A model generated the notes under the pieces. That model was not told the DNA's origin. It ran no database searches and was given only the letters and a program-made list of their open reading frames with translations. The position numbers and the translations under genes are program-made. Source: Cellulosimicrobium cellulans (lineage in GTDB: Bacteria; Actinomycetota; Actinomycetes; Actinomycetales; Cellulomonadaceae). Taken from it: DNA of 64,000 nucleotides. Numbering within the stretch: the stretch's first letter is position 1; each line of letters opens with the position of its first letter. Positions 54,118-62,999 of the stretch are shown one piece after another. The stretch covers positions 124,001-188,000 of the forward strand of contig NZ_VEGH01000008.1 of assembly GCF_007679345.1 (NCBI RefSeq), written 5' to 3'.

Positions 54118-56184
54118 ATGCCGAGTCGACGTCGACCGCACGAACCCGTCCGTCCGGCCGCCGGGGGCCCTGGTGCGCGCCCCCGGGCGCGGCTGTCCGC
54201 CGGGGTGGTCGAGGGGTTCTACGGGCCGTCGTGGCGGCACGACGAGCGGCTCGCCCTGCTCGACGCCGCCCCCGCCCTCGGCCTCGACACCTACCTCTAC
54301 GCGCCCAAGGACGACCCGTGGCACCGCGAGCGCTGGCGCGACCCGTACCCCGCCGGCGAGCTCGCGCGGCTGGGCGAGCTCGCCGCGCGCGCAGCCGCCG
54401 CGGGGGTGGCGTTCGTCTGGTCGGTCGCCCCCGGCCTGTCGATGCGGTACTCCGACGACGCCGAGCACGTGGCGCTCGCGGCCAAGGCCGAGCAGGTGCG
54501 CGCCGCGGGGGTCCGCGACGTGTGGCTGCTGTTCGACGACGTGCCGTACGACCTGCCGCACGCCGAGGACGTCGCCGCCTACGGCCCGGGCCAGGCCGGC
54601 AGCGGGCGCGCGCACGGCGAGGCGGCCGCCCGGTTCCGGGAGGCGTTCCTGCTGCCGCACGGGATCTCCGCCCCGATGACCGTGTGCCCCACCGACTACG
54701 CCGGGTGCGGGCGCTCGCCGTACCGCGACGCCCTCGCGGGGGCGCTCCCCGCCGACGCGCGCGTGCTGTGGACCGGCCGCGACATCGTCGTCGGCGAGGT
54801 CACCCGGGACGACGTGCTGGCCGCGGCCGCGGCGTTCGGCCGGCGGGTCGTGCTGTGGGACAACTTCCCGGTCAACGACTTCGACCGGACCCGGCTGTTC
54901 CTCGGGCCGCTCACGGGCCGGCCGGACGACGTCGACGGGCTGCCGCTCGACGGGGTGGTCGCGAACGCGATGATCGAGGCGCTGCCGTCCCGGCTGCCGC
55001 TGGCGACGGTCGGCGCGTGGGCGCGGGACCCGGCGGCGTACGACCCCGAGCGGTCGGCGGCCGAGGCGCTGGCCTCCGTGGCGGGGCGGCACGCGGGCGT
55101 CGTCGGGCCGCTGGCACGCGCGTGCGCGGCGTGGCCGCCCGACGCGCCGCGGGACCCGGGGCTGGCGCGGGCGATGCGGGCGGCGCTCGCCGGGGATGCG
55201 GGGGCGCTGGCGGAGGTCGAGGGTCGGATGCGCGCGCTCGCCGGGTGCGCCGGGGCCGCCGTCGACGGGGTGCGGGGCGCGGGGAGTGCGCTCGACGGGG
55301 TGCGGGGCGACGGGGATGCCCTCGACGGGACGCAGGGCGACGAGGCCGGGGCCCTGGTCGAGGCGCTGCGGCCGTGGCTCGACGCCGCCGCGCACGCCGG
55401 GGCCGCGGGTCTCGCGGCGTGCGCGCTGCTGCGCGGGGCGGGCGACGTCGGTGCGGCAGGGGCCGCGCTCGACGTGGTGGAGACCGACTTCCCCGACGTG
55501 CTGCGCGCGGACGTGGCGCGGTTCGTCCGGGCCGCGCTGGCCGGTCGGGAGCCGGACGCCGCGGGGACGGGCGTCGTCGGACCGGGGCGTCGGGCGGTGC
55601 TGGTGACCGGCACGGCGCCGTCGGCGGGCGACGAGGCGACCGCCGGCTGGCTGCGGACCCGCGGTCTCGACGTGCGGGTGGCGTCCACCTGGCCGCCCGA
55701 AGGCCACCCGCACGTCGACCTGGTCGTGCTCACCCCGCACGCCCCGCCGGCGGCCGCCGCGGCCCTGGCCGGGGCCGCCGTGCCTGTGCTCGCCTGGGGT
55801 CGGCTGGTGACGCTGGGCGTCGCGACGACCTCCGGGGTCCTGCTCGACCGCGACCGGCTGGTGCGTGCGGACGGCCACGACAGCGCCCGCGAGCTGGTGG
55901 TGCACCGCGGCCCCGGGCGGCTGACCTGGTGCGAGCCGGTCCCGGGGGCCCGCGTGCTGGCCCGCGCCCCGGAGCCGGAGCCCCACCCGGTGCTCGTCGA
56001 GGTGCCGGCGGGCACGCCGCTCACCACAGGCGCCCCGGCGCCGGCCGCGCGGACGGTCGCGTTCCTGACGGGCGACGGCGCGGCGCGCTGGCTGCTCACC
56101 GACGACGGTCGGGCGGTGCTGGACGGGGCGCTGGCGCGTCTCCTGCTCCCGGCCCGGACCGTCGCCGCGGTTCCCGCGCCCTGA
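54118..56184 (+). CDS. GH84-type beta-N-acetylglucosaminidase
   Basis: A 688-residue protein with the GH84 (NAGidase) catalytic barrel: GVVEGFYGPSWRHDERL near residue 29, YLYAPKDDPWHRERWRD, the catalytic Asp pair in WLLFDDVPYD (~140), WTGRDIVVGEV and LWDNFPVNDF. The substrate-assisted mechanism removes terminal beta-linked GlcNAc, a logical partner to the mannosidases in N-glycan breakdown. The C-terminal ~330 residues are poorly conserved and Ala/Gly/Asp-rich, with a local DGVRG repeat. No signal peptide. ATG 54118 is used; TTG 54082 is in frame but sits within a TTGACA and has no ribosome binding site. Confidence 0.88.
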   Translation: MPSRRRPHEPVRPAAGGPGARPRARLSAGVVEGFYGPSWRHDERLALLDAAPALGLDTYLYAPKDDPWHRERWRDPYPAGELARLGELAARAAAAGVAFVWSVAPGLSMRYSDDAEHVALAAKAEQVRAAGVRDVWLLFDDVPYDLPHAEDVAAYGPGQAGSGRAHGEAAARFREAFLLPHGISAPMTVCPTDYAGCGRSPYRDALAGALPADARVLWTGRDIVVGEVTRDDVLAAAAAFGRRVVLWDNFPVNDFDRTRLFLGPLTGRPDDVDGLPLDGVVANAMIEALPSRLPLATVGAWARDPAAYDPERSAAEALASVAGRHAGVVGPLARACAAWPPDAPRDPGLARAMRAALAGDAGALAEVEGRMRALAGCAGAAVDGVRGAGSALDGVRGDGDALDGTQGDEAGALVEALRPWLDAAAHAGAAGLAACALLRGAGDVGAAGAALDVVETDFPDVLRADVARFVRAALAGREPDAAGTGVVGPGRRAVLVTGTAPSAGDEATAGWLRTRGLDVRVASTWPPEGHPHVDLVVLTPHAPPAAAAALAGAAVPVLAWGRLVTLGVATTSGVLLDRDRLVRADGHDSARELVVHRGPGRLTWCEPVPGARVLARAPEPEPHPVLVEVPAGTPLTTGAPAPAARTVAFLTGDGAARWLLTDDGRAVLDGALARLLLPARTVAAVPAP

Positions 56185-56211
56185 CCCGCCCGAACGGCGC
56201 CGGGCGCGGCC

Positions 56212-56265
56212 GAGCGACTCCGCGGCGCCGAGCGACTCCGCGGCGCCGAGCGACTCCGCGGCGCC
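56212..56265. repeat. 18-bp tandem repeat (x3)
   Basis: Three exact copies of GAGCGACTCCGCGGCGCC follow the GH84 stop by 27 bases and lead into the nested palindrome at 56262-56335. Confidence 0.85.
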
Positions 56266-56335
56266 GAGCGCGGTGCTTCCCGCCGAGCGCGGTACGTGGA
56301 ACCACCGCGCTCGGCGGGAACTCCCGCGCTCGGCG
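56262..56335. repeat. Nested double palindrome (family C)
   Basis: An inner perfect 17-bp stem (56277-56293 with 56304-56320) is enclosed by an outer 12-bp stem of nearly the same sequence (56262-56273 with 56324-56335, CGCCGAGCGCGG). It lies between convergent genes and may end both transcripts. Confidence 0.75.
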
Positions 56336-56357
56336 AGAGGGTGCCCGGCAGCCCGGG

Positions 56358-59300
56358 TCAGGCGCGGGTCAGGCGGAGGGTCACCACCTGGAACGGGCCG
56401 AGGTCCAGCGCCACCGCGCCGTCGCCGGCGTCGGACAGCGGGGCCAGCGCCGCCACCTCCGGGTCCTCCCGCTCGAGCAGGTCCCGCACGGACGCCCCGG
56501 CGCAGGCGAACCCGGGGCGCACCACCGCCCGGCTCCGCCCGCCGCGCGCCTCGTACAGCCGCACGACCACGTCCCCCGACCGGTCGTCGGCGAGCTTCAC
56601 GGCCTCCACGACCGCGCCCTCGACCGTGACCAGCGGCTCGACCGCCCCGGCGCCCCGCACCCGGCGTGGCGCCAGGTTGATCCGGTACCCCTCGCGCACG
56701 GCCTCGTCGATCCCCGCGCCCGGCACCAGCGCGTACCGCATCGTGTGCCGGCCCTGGTCGGTGTCGGGGTCGGGGTACCGCGGCGCCCGGACGAGCGACA
56801 GCCGCACGGTGGTCGCCCCGGCGCCGCGCGCGTCGCCGGGGCCGGGGCGGCCGACGTCGTGGCCGTACGTCGAGTCGTTCACCACGGCCACGCCGTAGCC
56901 CGGCTCGGCGACGTGCAGCCACCGGTGGGCGCAGATCTCGAACCGGGCGGCGTCCCACGACGTGTTGGTGTGCGTGGCCCGGTGCACGTGACCGAACTGG
57001 GTCTCGGCCGTCGACCGCTCCGCGTGCACCGCCAGCGGGAACGCCGCCTTGAGCAGGGTCTCGCGCTCGTGCCAGTCGACGTCGAGGGCAAGGTCGACCC
57101 GGCGCTCTCCCGCGGCCAGCGCGATCGTCTGCACGTACGCCGAGTCGCCGTCGTGCCGGGTCACCCGGACCTCGGCTCGTGCGGGATCCGCCTGGTCGAC
57201 GGTCAGCGCCGACACGCCCCGGAGCTCGCGGACCCGGTGCCGGTAGAACTCGTCCACGTCCCAGGCGTCGAACCGGACGGGCTGGTCGGGGTGCAGCTGG
57301 AGCACGTTCGCGGCGGCGCCGGGCGCCAGCACCTCACGGTCGGCGACGAGGTCCCGCACCGACCCGATGGTGCCGTCCGCGTCGACCCGCACCCGCAGCA
57401 GCCCGTTGTCGAGCACCACCGCGTCGCCGTCGCGGGTCACCGTCACCGGCCGGCCGGGCGCCGCCGGGGTCCCGGCCGCGAGTGCCGGCACCCCGTCCTG
57501 GTCGTGCGGTGCCGCGTTCGCCAGCACCTCCACGTCCCCGGTCCCCGCCGCCGCCGCCAGCGACCCCGCCACCAGCGCCTCGAGCTCGCCCGCCAGGCGC
57601 CGGTAGGTGTCCCGGGCCTCGCGGTGCACCCAGGCGATGCTGCTGCCGGGCAGGATGTCGTGGAACTGCAGCAGCAGGGTGTCCTGCCACAGCCGGTCCA
57701 GGTGCTCGTACGGGTAGTCGGCCCCGGCGCGGACGGCGGCGGTCGCGGCCCACAGCTCGGCCTCGCGCAGCAGGTGCTCGGTGCGCCGGTTGCCCTGCTT
57801 CATCGCGAGCTGGCTGGTGTACGTGCCGCGGTGGAACTCCAGGTACATCTCCCCGGACCACACCGGCGCCTGCGGGTACTCGGCCTCGGCGCCCGCGAAG
57901 AACTCGGCCGGCGTCTCGACGACCACCCGCGGCGAGCCCTCCAGGTCGGCGACCCGGTGCGCGGTCTCCATCATCTCGCGGGTCGGGCCGCCGCCCCCGT
58001 CGCCGTACCCGAACGGCAGCAGGCTGCGGTTGGCGGGGCCGGCGTCGGCGAAGTTGGCCACCCCGTAGGCGAGCTGCTCGCCCGAGAGCTTGGCCCCGTA
58101 GGTGTCGGCCGGCGGGAAGTGCGTGAACACCCGCGACCCGTCGATGCCCTCCCACCAGAACGTGTGGTGCGGGAACCGGTTGGTGGTGTTCCAGGACATC
58201 TTCTGCGACAGGAACCACCGGGCCCCGGCCAGGCGGGCGAGCTGCGGGAACGCCCCGGTGTAGCCGAAGGAGTCGGGCAGCCAGACCTCGGGCTGCTCCT
58301 CGACACCGAGCTCGCGCGCGAAGTACCGCCGGCCCTGGACCAGCTGGCGGGCGAGCGCCTCGCCTCCGGGCAGGTTGGTGTCGGACTCGACCCACATGCC
58401 GCCGACGGGCACGAACTGGCCGGACGCGACCTTCTCCTCGATCCGGGCGAACACGTGCGGGTGGTGCTCCTGCACCCAGGCGTACTGCTGCGCGGAGGAG
58501 CAGGCGAACCGCAGGTCGGGGTAGGCGTCGGCGAGCGCGGCGACGTTCGAGAACGTGCGCGCGCACTTGCGGATCGTCTCCCGCACGGGCCACATCCACG
58601 CGGAGTCGATGTGCGCGTGGCCGACGGCGGAGACCCGGTGCGCACTCGGCACGGCGGGCGCCGCCAGCAGCGCGGCCAGCTCGGCACGGGCGGCCGCGGC
58701 CGTCCCGGGGACGTCGCGGACGTCCAGCGCGTCGACGGCCCGCTCCAGCCCGGTGCGGATGCGCTCGCGGCGCGGGTCGTTCACGCCGAGCTGCAGGGCG
58801 AGCTCGTGCAGCACCTGCACGTCGAGAGCCAGGGCCTGCACCTCCTCCTCCAGGACCGCGACCTCGGCGCGGGCGAGCCGGTAGAGCAGCACGTCCGGGA
58901 CGGTGTCCAGGTCGCCGAGGTCGGTGGTGGGGGAGCCGCCGATCGACGGGTTGGCGGCGGCCTCGACGTAGAGGTCGATCGGCTCGCCGCCGCGCGCGGG
59001 GTCGGCCACCGGGACGTAGAGGTTGCGCGGCTCGATGCCCTTCAGCGGCACGCCGTCCGGCGTGTAGACGAGCCCCTCGGCCTCGAAGCCGGGGCCGCCG
59101 GTGCGGAAGCCGAGGTCGACGAGCACCTCGACCCGCCGGCCGGCCATCTCCGGCGGGACGACGCCGCGCAGGCGGAACCAGCTGGTGGACCAGGCGCGGC
59201 CCCAGGGCTCGCCGACGGTGGTGGGCGTGAACGGCAGCGCGACGGCCTCGGCGAACGGCAGGGGCTCGCCGGGCAGGTGGGCGACCGTGACGTCGAGCGG

Positions 59301-59387
59301 GACACGGTGCGTGTGGACGACCGGCAGCACCCGGTCCTTGAGCGTGCGGTCGATGCGGGCGGTCAGGTCGGACAGGGTGCGGTGCAC
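56358..59387 (-). CDS. GH38 alpha-mannosidase 3 (full-length)
   Basis: A 1009-residue GH38 enzyme, the common bacterial/fungal class II length. The N-terminal beta domain precedes a GH38 barrel with HAHIDSAWMWPVRE (zinc ligands), nucleophile Asp in EVWLPDSFGYTGAFPQ and LLLQFHDILPGSS. Middle and C-terminal beta domains follow (HERETLLKAAFPLAVHAE, TSWDAARFEICAHRW). No signal peptide, so cytoplasmic. GTG 59387 is used: GAGGAG lies eight bases before. A LacI-type operator stands 89 bases upstream. Together with GH38 genes 1 and 2 and GH84 it makes a mannose-rich-glycan degradation set. Confidence 0.94.
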   Translation of the reverse strand: MHRTLSDLTARIDRTLKDRVLPVVHTHRVPLDVTVAHLPGEPLPFAEAVALPFTPTTVGEPWGRAWSTSWFRLRGVVPPEMAGRRVEVLVDLGFRTGGPGFEAEGLVYTPDGVPLKGIEPRNLYVPVADPARGGEPIDLYVEAAANPSIGGSPTTDLGDLDTVPDVLLYRLARAEVAVLEEEVQALALDVQVLHELALQLGVNDPRRERIRTGLERAVDALDVRDVPGTAAAARAELAALLAAPAVPSAHRVSAVGHAHIDSAWMWPVRETIRKCARTFSNVAALADAYPDLRFACSSAQQYAWVQEHHPHVFARIEEKVASGQFVPVGGMWVESDTNLPGGEALARQLVQGRRYFARELGVEEQPEVWLPDSFGYTGAFPQLARLAGARWFLSQKMSWNTTNRFPHHTFWWEGIDGSRVFTHFPPADTYGAKLSGEQLAYGVANFADAGPANRSLLPFGYGDGGGGPTREMMETAHRVADLEGSPRVVVETPAEFFAGAEAEYPQAPVWSGEMYLEFHRGTYTSQLAMKQGNRRTEHLLREAELWAATAAVRAGADYPYEHLDRLWQDTLLLQFHDILPGSSIAWVHREARDTYRRLAGELEALVAGSLAAAAGTGDVEVLANAAPHDQDGVPALAAGTPAAPGRPVTVTRDGDAVVLDNGLLRVRVDADGTIGSVRDLVADREVLAPGAAANVLQLHPDQPVRFDAWDVDEFYRHRVRELRGVSALTVDQADPARAEVRVTRHDGDSAYVQTIALAAGERRVDLALDVDWHERETLLKAAFPLAVHAERSTAETQFGHVHRATHTNTSWDAARFEICAHRWLHVAEPGYGVAVVNDSTYGHDVGRPGPGDARGAGATTVRLSLVRAPRYPDPDTDQGRHTMRYALVPGAGIDEAVREGYRINLAPRRVRGAGAVEPLVTVEGAVVEAVKLADDRSGDVVVRLYEARGGRSRAVVRPGFACAGASVRDLLEREDPEVAALAPLSDAGDGAVALDLGPFQVVTLRLTRA

Positions 59388-59475
59388 GGCTCTCCTCAGG
59401 AGGTGCCGCGCGGGTCCCGTTGCGCCGCGGCCGTGGTCGGACCGCGGGCGGACTCCGTGCGACGCCGGACGGATG

Positions 59476-59489
59476 TAGGAACGTTGCCA
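59476..59489. promoter_or_regulatory. LacI-type operator before GH38 gene 3 (one mismatch)
   Basis: TAGGAACGTTGCCA fits TGGnAnCGnTnCCA except for the second base. It lies 89 bases upstream of the GH38 gene 3 start, in the interval shared with the STAS gene. Confidence 0.6.
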
Positions 59490-59644
59490 CACTACGGGAT
59501 GTGCAACTTCGCACACCAGGGGTGCGCCCGGATGTGGGACGGCCGCCGAGAACCACTTCCCCGCGCGGGGACGGAGAACCGCTTCTACCCTCGCAGCGCG
59601 GGGTGCAGCAGCGGCGCCCGCGACGGAAGTCCGGAGGTGCGGCC

Positions 59645-59890
59645 GTGGACGTGACGATCGATCTGGGTCAGCCGGCGCAGCCGTCGGTGATCGAGGTGCG
59701 GGGCGACCTCGACGTGCACACCGCGTCCGCGCTGCGCGAGGCGCTGCAGTGCCTGCTCGGCTCGGCCGGCGAGGAGCTGACCGTGGACGCGACCGCCGTG
59801 CGCGTCGTCGACGACGCCGGCCGGCGCACGCTCGAGGCGGTCGAGCGGCACTGCCGCGAGTTCGGCGGCCAGGTGCGCCTCCCGGCCTGA
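59645..59890 (+). CDS. STAS-domain (anti-anti-sigma-like) protein without phospho-Ser
   Basis: An 81-residue single STAS domain like SpoIIAA/RsbV. It starts MDVTIDLGQPAQPSVIEVRG, with GDLDVHTASALREAL. The site of regulatory phosphorylation, DSSG in SpoIIAA with Ser58, reads DDAG here (Asp56, Asp57, Ala58, Gly59), so it cannot be phosphorylated there and may be locked in one state or have another role. GGAGG stands eight bases before GTG 59645. No sigma factor or anti-sigma kinase adjoins. Confidence 0.82.
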   Translation: MDVTIDLGQPAQPSVIEVRGDLDVHTASALREALQCLLGSAGEELTVDATAVRVVDDAGRRTLEAVERHCREFGGQVRLPA

Positions 59891-59920
59891 CCCCCCGCGC
59901 CGCCGCCCGCCCGCTCCTCT

Positions 59921-59986
59921 CGCCGAGAGCGCACCTCTCGCGGGGTTCGAGCGGGTCGAACCCCGCGACGAAGTGCATCCTCGGCG
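59921..59986. repeat. Dispersed palindromic repeat, family B copy 3
   Basis: Arms 59921-59950 and 59956-59986 pair over most of their length with one single-base insertion and a few mismatches; the core is GCGGGGTTCGA/TCGAACCCCGC. It lies between convergent genes. Confidence 0.75.
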
Positions 59987-60043
59987 GAGGCGCGGGTGGG
60001 GTGTCGCGGGTCGAGCGCGGGTGGGGCGGCGGGGTGCGGGTGG

Positions 60044-60862
60044 TCAGCGGGCGCGGAGCGCCGCGACCTGGGCGGCCGTCAGGCGGCGGTGCGGCACCCC
60101 GGCGAGGAGCAGCACCACCTGGGCCGCGGCCTCCAGCTCCTCGGCGAGGTCGAGCGCGCCGGTCAGGTGCGTCCCCGCGACGAGCGAGCCGTGGTTCGCC
60201 AGCAGGATCGCCGGTGCCGTGGCCGCCAGCGCCGCCACGCCCTCGGCGAGCGCCGTCGACCCGGGCAGCGCGAACGGCGCCACCGGCAGGTCGCCGAGCC
60301 GCATCACCTGGTACGGGGTCACCGCCGGCAGCGGGCCGGTCGCGGTCTCCGGGGGCAGGGCGGCGGGCTCCAGGCAGGACGCGGCGACGGCGGCGGGGGA
60401 GTGCAGGTGCACGACGGCGGCGGCGTCGGGGCGGGCGGCGTAGACGGCGCGGTGCAGCGGCAGCTCCTTGGACGGGGCCGGGGCGCCGGGGGCGACGGCG
60501 CCCGTGGTCGCGCTGCCCGGGGCGGCGGCATCCGCGACCGGGGCGACCGGGGCGTCGGGGTCGAGCGGCGCGACCGCGAGGTCGTGGGCCTCGACGCGGG
60601 ACAGGCTCGACCCGGTCGGCGTGATGAGCAGCAGCGGCCCGACCCGGACGCTCACGTTGCCGGACCCGCCCGGCGACAGGCCGCGCCCGGCGAGGTGCCG
60701 GCACGCCGCGACCAGCGCGTCCCGCGCCGCGTCGACGGTCGCCCGGTCCGGCGGCGCCCCCACCGGACCCGGTGCCGTGGCGCCCGGGCCCGCGCCCGCC
60801 GCTCGCGGGGCCGCGCCCGTGGCCCCCGGGTCCGCGGCCGTCCGACGCGGCCCGCCGGTCAC
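60044..60862 (-). CDS. Class II aldolase family protein (OtnC/fuculose-aldolase type)
   Basis: A 272-residue zinc-dependent class II aldolase. Motifs: GRGLSPGGSGNVSVRV (phosphate loop), KELPLHRAVYAARPDA and VVHLHSPAA with two zinc histidines, and LLANHGSLVAGTHL, the third histidine. The first ~50 residues and a central segment are Ala/Pro/Gly-rich inserts, unusual for the family. In tetronate pathways OtnC cleaves 3-oxo-tetronate 4-phosphate. The GTG at 60862 overlaps the kinase stop (GTGA); it follows OtnK in the order expected for this pathway. Confidence 0.85.
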   Translation of the reverse strand: MTGGPRRTAADPGATGAAPRAAGAGPGATAPGPVGAPPDRATVDAARDALVAACRHLAGRGLSPGGSGNVSVRVGPLLLITPTGSSLSRVEAHDLAVAPLDPDAPVAPVADAAAPGSATTGAVAPGAPAPSKELPLHRAVYAARPDAAAVVHLHSPAAVAASCLEPAALPPETATGPLPAVTPYQVMRLGDLPVAPFALPGSTALAEGVAALAATAPAILLANHGSLVAGTHLTGALDLAEELEAAAQVVLLLAGVPHRRLTAAQVAALRAR

Positions 60863-62169
60863 GGGCACGCCTCCCACGCCGTCGTGAACAGGTCCGGGCC
60901 GCCGAAGTTGCCCGACTTCAGCAGCACCGCCACCGCGGGGCCGTCGACGGGCACCATCCACGGCACGCCGGGCGCCGCCGCGGGCCCGACCCGCAGTACC
61001 CCGAGCCCGAGCGCCGCGGCGACCGCGCCCGACGTCTCACCGCCCGCGACCAGCAGCCGCCCCACGCCCAGGTCCCGGACGGCCCGGGCGGCGACCTCTC
61101 CCGCGGCGCGCTCCAGCGTCTCGGCGGCGCGGGAGACGCCGAGCCGCTCCTGGGTGCGCCGGACCGCGTCGGGGTCGGCGGACGACGACACCAGCACCGG
61201 GTCGTCGCCGTCGGCGTACGCGGCGGCCAGGCCGGCGAGCACCGCCTCCAGCGCGCCCTCCGGGTCCGCGACCAGGGCGTCGGCGTCGAGCTCGACCCGG
61301 GGGCCGGGGAAGAGAGCCACCTGCTCGAGCGTGCGGGCCGAGCACGAGCCGGAGACGACGAGCGCCCGGCCGCGGGTGGTCCGGGTGCCGGCGGGCGCGC
61401 CCGCGTCGGCGGGGTCGTGGGGCCAGGATCGCGCCAGCGCCCCCGCGAGGCCCGCGGCGCCGCCGAGCAGCACCGGCCGCCCCGCGGCGCCGGGCCCGGC
61501 GGTGCCGACGACGCCCGCCCCGACGACCCCGGCCAGCGTGTCCAGGTCCTCGTCGGTCAGCGCGTCCGCCAGGACGTGCACGGCCCCGTCGCCGACGACG
61601 CGCGCCAGCGCCGCGGCCGGCTCCGGCCCGCGCAGCCCGCCCCACGTCAGCAGCCCCACGCGGCGCGCGGTCTGCCGTCCCAGCACCCGCACCAGATCCG
61701 GGTCGGTCATCGGCGTGAGCGGGTGGTGCCGCAGCGACGACTCCGACAGCAGCCGGTCGCCGACGAACAGGTGCCCCTGGTACTGGGTCCGCCCGGCGCG
61801 CGGCGTCGCGGGCGTGCCGACGGACACCGCGCCCGGCCCGACCAGGTCGAGCAGGGCGTCCGCCACCGGGCCGATCGTGCCCTCGTCGGTGGAGTCGAAC
61901 GTCGAGCAGTACTTCTGGTAGATCGCGGCGGCACCCCGGGCGAGCAGCCACGACGCCGCCGCCACGGACTCGGCGACCGCCTGCTCGACCGGTGCGGTGC
62001 GGGTGCGGAGCGCCACCACCGCGGCGTCGCAGGCCGGCAGCGTCGTCGAGGGTCCGGGGACGCCCAGCACCACGACGGCCGACCCGCCCGCGTCCCGGAC
62101 GGCGTCGGCGAGGTCGCACGCGCCGGTCACGTCGTCGGCCACGACGCCGAGCCGCGGCCCCGCCGTCAC
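60859..62169 (-). CDS. otnK: Four-carbon acid-sugar kinase (OtnK/DUF1537 type)
   Basis: A 436-residue kinase that adds phosphate to 3-oxo-tetronate or a like C4 acid sugar. N-terminal domain: GVVADDVTGACDLADAV near residue 9 and YQKYCSTFDSTDEGTIGPVA; C-terminal nucleotide domain: VVSGSCSARTLEQVALFPG, LLVAGGETSGAV and LKSGNFGGPDLF. The start is GTG 62169 overlapping the DeoR stop (GTGA), and the aldolase start overlaps its stop. So deoR-otnK-aldolase is one translationally coupled unit. Confidence 0.9.
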   Translation of the reverse strand: MTAGPRLGVVADDVTGACDLADAVRDAGGSAVVVLGVPGPSTTLPACDAAVVALRTRTAPVEQAVAESVAAASWLLARGAAAIYQKYCSTFDSTDEGTIGPVADALLDLVGPGAVSVGTPATPRAGRTQYQGHLFVGDRLLSESSLRHHPLTPMTDPDLVRVLGRQTARRVGLLTWGGLRGPEPAAALARVVGDGAVHVLADALTDEDLDTLAGVVGAGVVGTAGPGAAGRPVLLGGAAGLAGALARSWPHDPADAGAPAGTRTTRGRALVVSGSCSARTLEQVALFPGPRVELDADALVADPEGALEAVLAGLAAAYADGDDPVLVSSSADPDAVRRTQERLGVSRAAETLERAAGEVAARAVRDLGVGRLLVAGGETSGAVAAALGLGVLRVGPAAAPGVPWMVPVDGPAVAVLLKSGNFGGPDLFTTAWEACP

Positions 62170-62951
62170 GACGCCGACCCGGTGTCCGCGACCACCACGC
62201 GCTCGCACCGCTCCCGGAGCATCGCGAGCTGGTCCGCCGTCGCCCCGTCGTCGACCACCACGGCGTGCGCGTCCTCGACCCCCAGGACGCGCATCGGGGC
62301 CCGCGCCGCGAGCTTCCGGTGGTCGAGGAGCAGCACCACCCGCTCGGCGATCGCCGCCATCGCGCGCTTGGTGTCGGCGTCCCACGGGTCGGCGGAGTAC
62401 ACCCCGCCCGGCCCGGCGGCGGTGGCGGACAGCACGGCGACGTCCACGGCCAGGTCGGCGAGGCCCGCGCGGGTGGCCGGCCCGGCGAACGACCGGGTGG
62501 CGCGGTGGTACGTGCCGCCGAGCGCCACGACCTCCAGGTCGTCCCGGCCGGTGCAGGCCGTGATGACGGGCACCGAGTGCGTGACGACCGTCAGCCCCTG
62601 CGGCAGCCGCCGGGCGAGCGTCGCCACCGTCGTGCCGGCGTCGAGCGCCACCACCCCCGCGTCGTCGAGCAGCGGCAGGGCGGCGCGGGCGACGGCGTCC
62701 TTCTCCCGGGCCGCCTCGGTCCGCCGCAGCTCGAACGGCGGGGCGGCGCTGCCGTCGACCAGCGACGCGCCCCCGACGACCCGGCGCACCCGGCCCTCGG
62801 CGGCGAGCTGGCCGAGGTCGCGGCGGATGGTCATCTCCGAGACGCCGAGCTCGGCCGCGGCGGTGCTGGACGAGACGTAGCCGGACTCGTCGAGCCGGCG
62901 CAGCAGCTCGTCCCGGCGGCGGGGGGCGTCGGAGTAGCGCACGGTCGCCAT
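62166..62951 (-). CDS. DeoR-family transcriptional regulator
   Basis: A 261-residue sugar-responsive repressor. N-terminal helix-turn-helix: RRDELLRRLDESGYVSSSTAAAELGVSEMTIRRDLGQL; C-terminal effector domain with DAGTTVATLARRLPQGLTVV and KRAMAAIAERVVLLLDHRKL, which bind phosphosugars. ATG 62951 is used; the N-terminal extension possible from 63020 would cover the operators. It probably represses the otnK operon and the divergent FGGY kinase gene from the two dyads at 62974-63019. Confidence 0.92.
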   Translation of the reverse strand: MATVRYSDAPRRRDELLRRLDESGYVSSSTAAAELGVSEMTIRRDLGQLAAEGRVRRVVGGASLVDGSAAPPFELRRTEAAREKDAVARAALPLLDDAGVVALDAGTTVATLARRLPQGLTVVTHSVPVITACTGRDDLEVVALGGTYHRATRSFAGPATRAGLADLAVDVAVLSATAAGPGGVYSADPWDADTKRAMAAIAERVVLLLDHRKLAARAPMRVLGVEDAHAVVVDDGATADQLAMLRERCERVVVADTGSAS

Positions 62952-62973
62952 CCAACGGTCGCCCCGCGCGGAT

Positions 62974-62996
62974 GTCAACGACCGCACACGGTTGAC
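62974..62996. promoter_or_regulatory. Dyad operator 1 in the DeoR/FGGY promoter region
   Basis: GTCAAC (62974-62979) and GTTGAC (62991-62996) form a perfect inverted repeat with an 11-base spacer, 22 bases from the deoR start. Confidence 0.55.
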
Positions 62997-62999
62997 CGA

